Positions 62,673 through 64,000 of a stretch of DNA of 64,000 bases are shown in pieces (within the stretch, counting starts at the first letter, position 1; every line of letters begins with the position of its first letter). A program made the position numbers and the translations under genes. The notes beneath the pieces are model-generated. The model ran no database searches. It saw only the letters and a program-made list of their open reading frames with translations, and was not told the DNA's origin. The stretch is from Bailinhaonella thermotolerans. Its GTDB lineage: Bacteria; Actinomycetota; Actinomycetes; Streptosporangiales; Streptosporangiaceae. The DNA lies in NCBI RefSeq assembly GCF_003594875.1, contig NZ_QZEY01000012.1:1-64000 (forward strand), given 5' to 3'.

Positions 62673-64000
62673 TCAGCGCAGCGTCTCGGCGGGCTCGGCG
62701 TAGCGCTCCAGCTCGGCCAGCAGGCCGGACGGGACGCGGGCGTGGACCAGCGTGCCCTCGTCGCCGTGCTCCACCTTGAGGACCTCGCCCTCGCTGTGGA
62801 CGCGGGAGACCAGGTCGCCGCGGCCGTAGGGCACGACGGCGCGGATCTCGTGGTCGAGGCGGGGCAGGTCGCGCTCGATGATCGCCATCAGCTCGCCGAT
62901 GCCCTCGCCCGAGCGGGCGGAGACGACGACGCTGTGCTTCTCGCGGTTCTGGATGCGCTGGATGACCAGCGGGTCCGCCGCGTCCGCCTTGTTGATCACG
63001 ACGATCTCGGGGACCTTGTCGGCCTCGATCTCGGCGAAGACCTCGCGCACGGCCGTGAGCTGGGACTCGGGGTCGGGGTGCGAGCCGTCCACCACGTGCA
63101 GGATCAGGTCGGCGTCGGCGACCTCCTCCAGCGTGGACCGGAACGCCTCGACGAGCTGGTGCGGCAGGTGCCGGACGAACCCGACGGTGTCCGCCAGCGT
63201 GAACAGGCGGCCGTCCGGGGTGCGCGACCGGCGCACGGTCGGGTCCAGGGTCGCGAACAGCGCGTCCTCGACCAGCACGCCCGCTCCGGTGAGCCGGTTG
63301 AGCAGCGAGGACTTGCCGGCGTTGGTGTAGCCGGCGATCGCGACGGCCGGGACCTCACGGGCCTGGCGCCGCGCGCGCATGGTGTCGCGGGCCTTGGACA
63401 TCTCGGCGAGCTGGCGGTTCAGCTTGGCGATCCGGGTGCGGATGCGCCGCCGGTCCAGCTCGATCTTGGTCTCACCGGGGCCGCGGCCGCCGATGCCGAC
63501 GCCGCCCGCGGCGCGTCCGCCGACCTGGCGCGACAGGTTGCCACCCCAGCCGCGGAGCCGCGGCAGGAGGTAGTTGAGCTGCGCCAGCTCGACCTGGGCG
63601 CGGCCCTCCCTGCTGCGCGCGTGCTGCGCGAAGATGTCCAGGATCAGGGCCGTGCGGTCGATGACCTTGACCTTGACGATCTCTTCGAGCTGGCGGAGCT
63701 GGCCGGGGGTCAGCTCACCGTCGGCGATCACGGTGTCGGCGCCGGTGGACTTGACGATGTCGGCGAGCTCGCGGGCCTTGCCGGAGCCGATGTAGGTGCC
63801 CGGGTCGGGCTTCTGCCGGCGCTGGATCACACCCTCCAGCACCTGGGAACCGGCGGTCTCGGCCAGCAGCTTCAGCTCCTGCAGGGAGTTCTCCGCGTCG
63901 GCGACGGTCCCGGTGGTCCAGACTCCGACGAGGACGACCCGCTCAAGCCGCAGCTTCCGGTATTCGACCTCGGTGACGTCTTCGAGTTCGGTGGACAGTC
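62673..64000 (-). CDS. hflX: GTPase HflX, 5' end outside the window
   Basis: The C-terminal 442 or so residues of HflX, a ribosome-splitting GTPase active under stress. The frame is open to the edge and already shows VVLVGVWTTGTVADAENSLQELKLLAETAGSQVLEG, the HflX N-terminal domain, so the true start lies right of 64000. YIGSGKARELADIV, RRIRTRIAKLNRQL (coiled coil), Walker A AIAGYTNAGKSSLLNRL, ADTVGFVRHLPHQLVEAF and VINKADAAD follow. GGRAAGGVGIGGRGPGETKIELDRR is the HflX signature loop. It ends at a strong terminator. Confidence 0.95.
   Translation of the reverse strand, partial: LSTELEDVTEVEYRKLRLERVVLVGVWTTGTVADAENSLQELKLLAETAGSQVLEGVIQRRQKPDPGTYIGSGKARELADIVKSTGADTVIADGELTPGQLRQLEEIVKVKVIDRTALILDIFAQHARSREGRAQVELAQLNYLLPRLRGWGGNLSRQVGGRAAGGVGIGGRGPGETKIELDRRRIRTRIAKLNRQLAEMSKARDTMRARRQAREVPAVAIAGYTNAGKSSLLNRLTGAGVLVEDALFATLDPTVRRSRTPDGRLFTLADTVGFVRHLPHQLVEAFRSTLEEVADADLILHVVDGSHPDPESQLTAVREVFAEIEADKVPEIVVINKADAADPLVIQRIQNREKHSVVVSARSGEGIGELMAIIERDLPRLDHEIRAVVPYGRGDLVSRVHSEGEVLKVEHGDEGTLVHARVPSGLLAELERYAEPAETLR

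Noticed and set aside
61813-62779. Repeat-rich proteins read from the 16-bp array in several frames
   Set aside because: The unit lacks stop codons on both strands and its length is not a multiple of three, so the open frames are a composition artefact without ribosome binding sites.

Overview
High-GC actinobacterial chromosome (well above 70 % G+C by eye), most likely a member of the Streptosporangiales. Pointers are the conserved hrcA-dnaJ, phoH-ybeY-corC-era and hemW-lepA-rpsT-holA-comEC-comEA-degV neighbourhoods, an F420-type LLM oxidoreductase, RNHCP proteins, a SARP/AfsR-type regulator, GTG starts, 4-bp start/stop overlaps and many leaderless-looking promoters. No insertion sequence, phage gene, tRNA, rRNA or CRISPR array was seen.

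Layout. 0.4-8.5 kb: envelope genes. A monofunctional peptidoglycan glycosyltransferase and an SgcJ-type NTF2 protein are followed by a GT39 transferase, an OmpR-type regulator, its histidine kinase and a GT2-GtrA polyprenyl-phosphate glycosyltransferase. The two sugar transferases share an almost superimposable 65-base promoter. Two small tandem membrane proteins follow. 8.6-20.7 kb: the HIT-PhoH-YbeY-CorC-(cytidine deaminase-like)-Era block on the minus strand, interrupted by a trypsin-like membrane protease, a lipoprotein, a 1134-residue SARP-type regulator and a convergent hemerythrin gene. 20.9-28.2 kb: an ECF sigma factor with a coupled membrane protein, rsmE, an MBL hydrolase, then hrcA (CIRCE element) and dnaJ, an LLM oxidoreductase and a DUF3097 protein.

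28.3-37 kb: a DUF4870 protein; a coupled pair encoding a GNAT-aminotransferase fusion and a CdsA-like cytidylyltransferase; a zinc-ribbon membrane protein with a W-rich repeat region; hemW; and a TetR/quinone-oxidoreductase divergent pair. 37-49.9 kb: lepA, rpsT, then a four-gene coupled ABC exporter operon (two FtsX-type permeases and two ATPases), a TetR/SDR pair and holA. The canonical rpsT-holA linkage is therefore split by about 9 kb. 50-64 kb: an MMPL exporter with its TetR regulator, a secreted protein, two RNHCP zinc proteins behind a long leader, comEC-comEA, degV, a solitary hutI, a 1.2-kb non-coding stretch carrying 23 perfect copies of a 16-bp repeat, and hflX running off the right edge.

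The most unusual signals are the 16-bp array; a wider family of GTACGG-containing tandem repeats sitting at gene 3' ends; a window-wide excess of the palindrome CCGTACGG; the acyltransferase/aminotransferase/CdsA pair; an 11-bp-phased operator array before the SARP gene; and the matched promoters flanking the two-component system.
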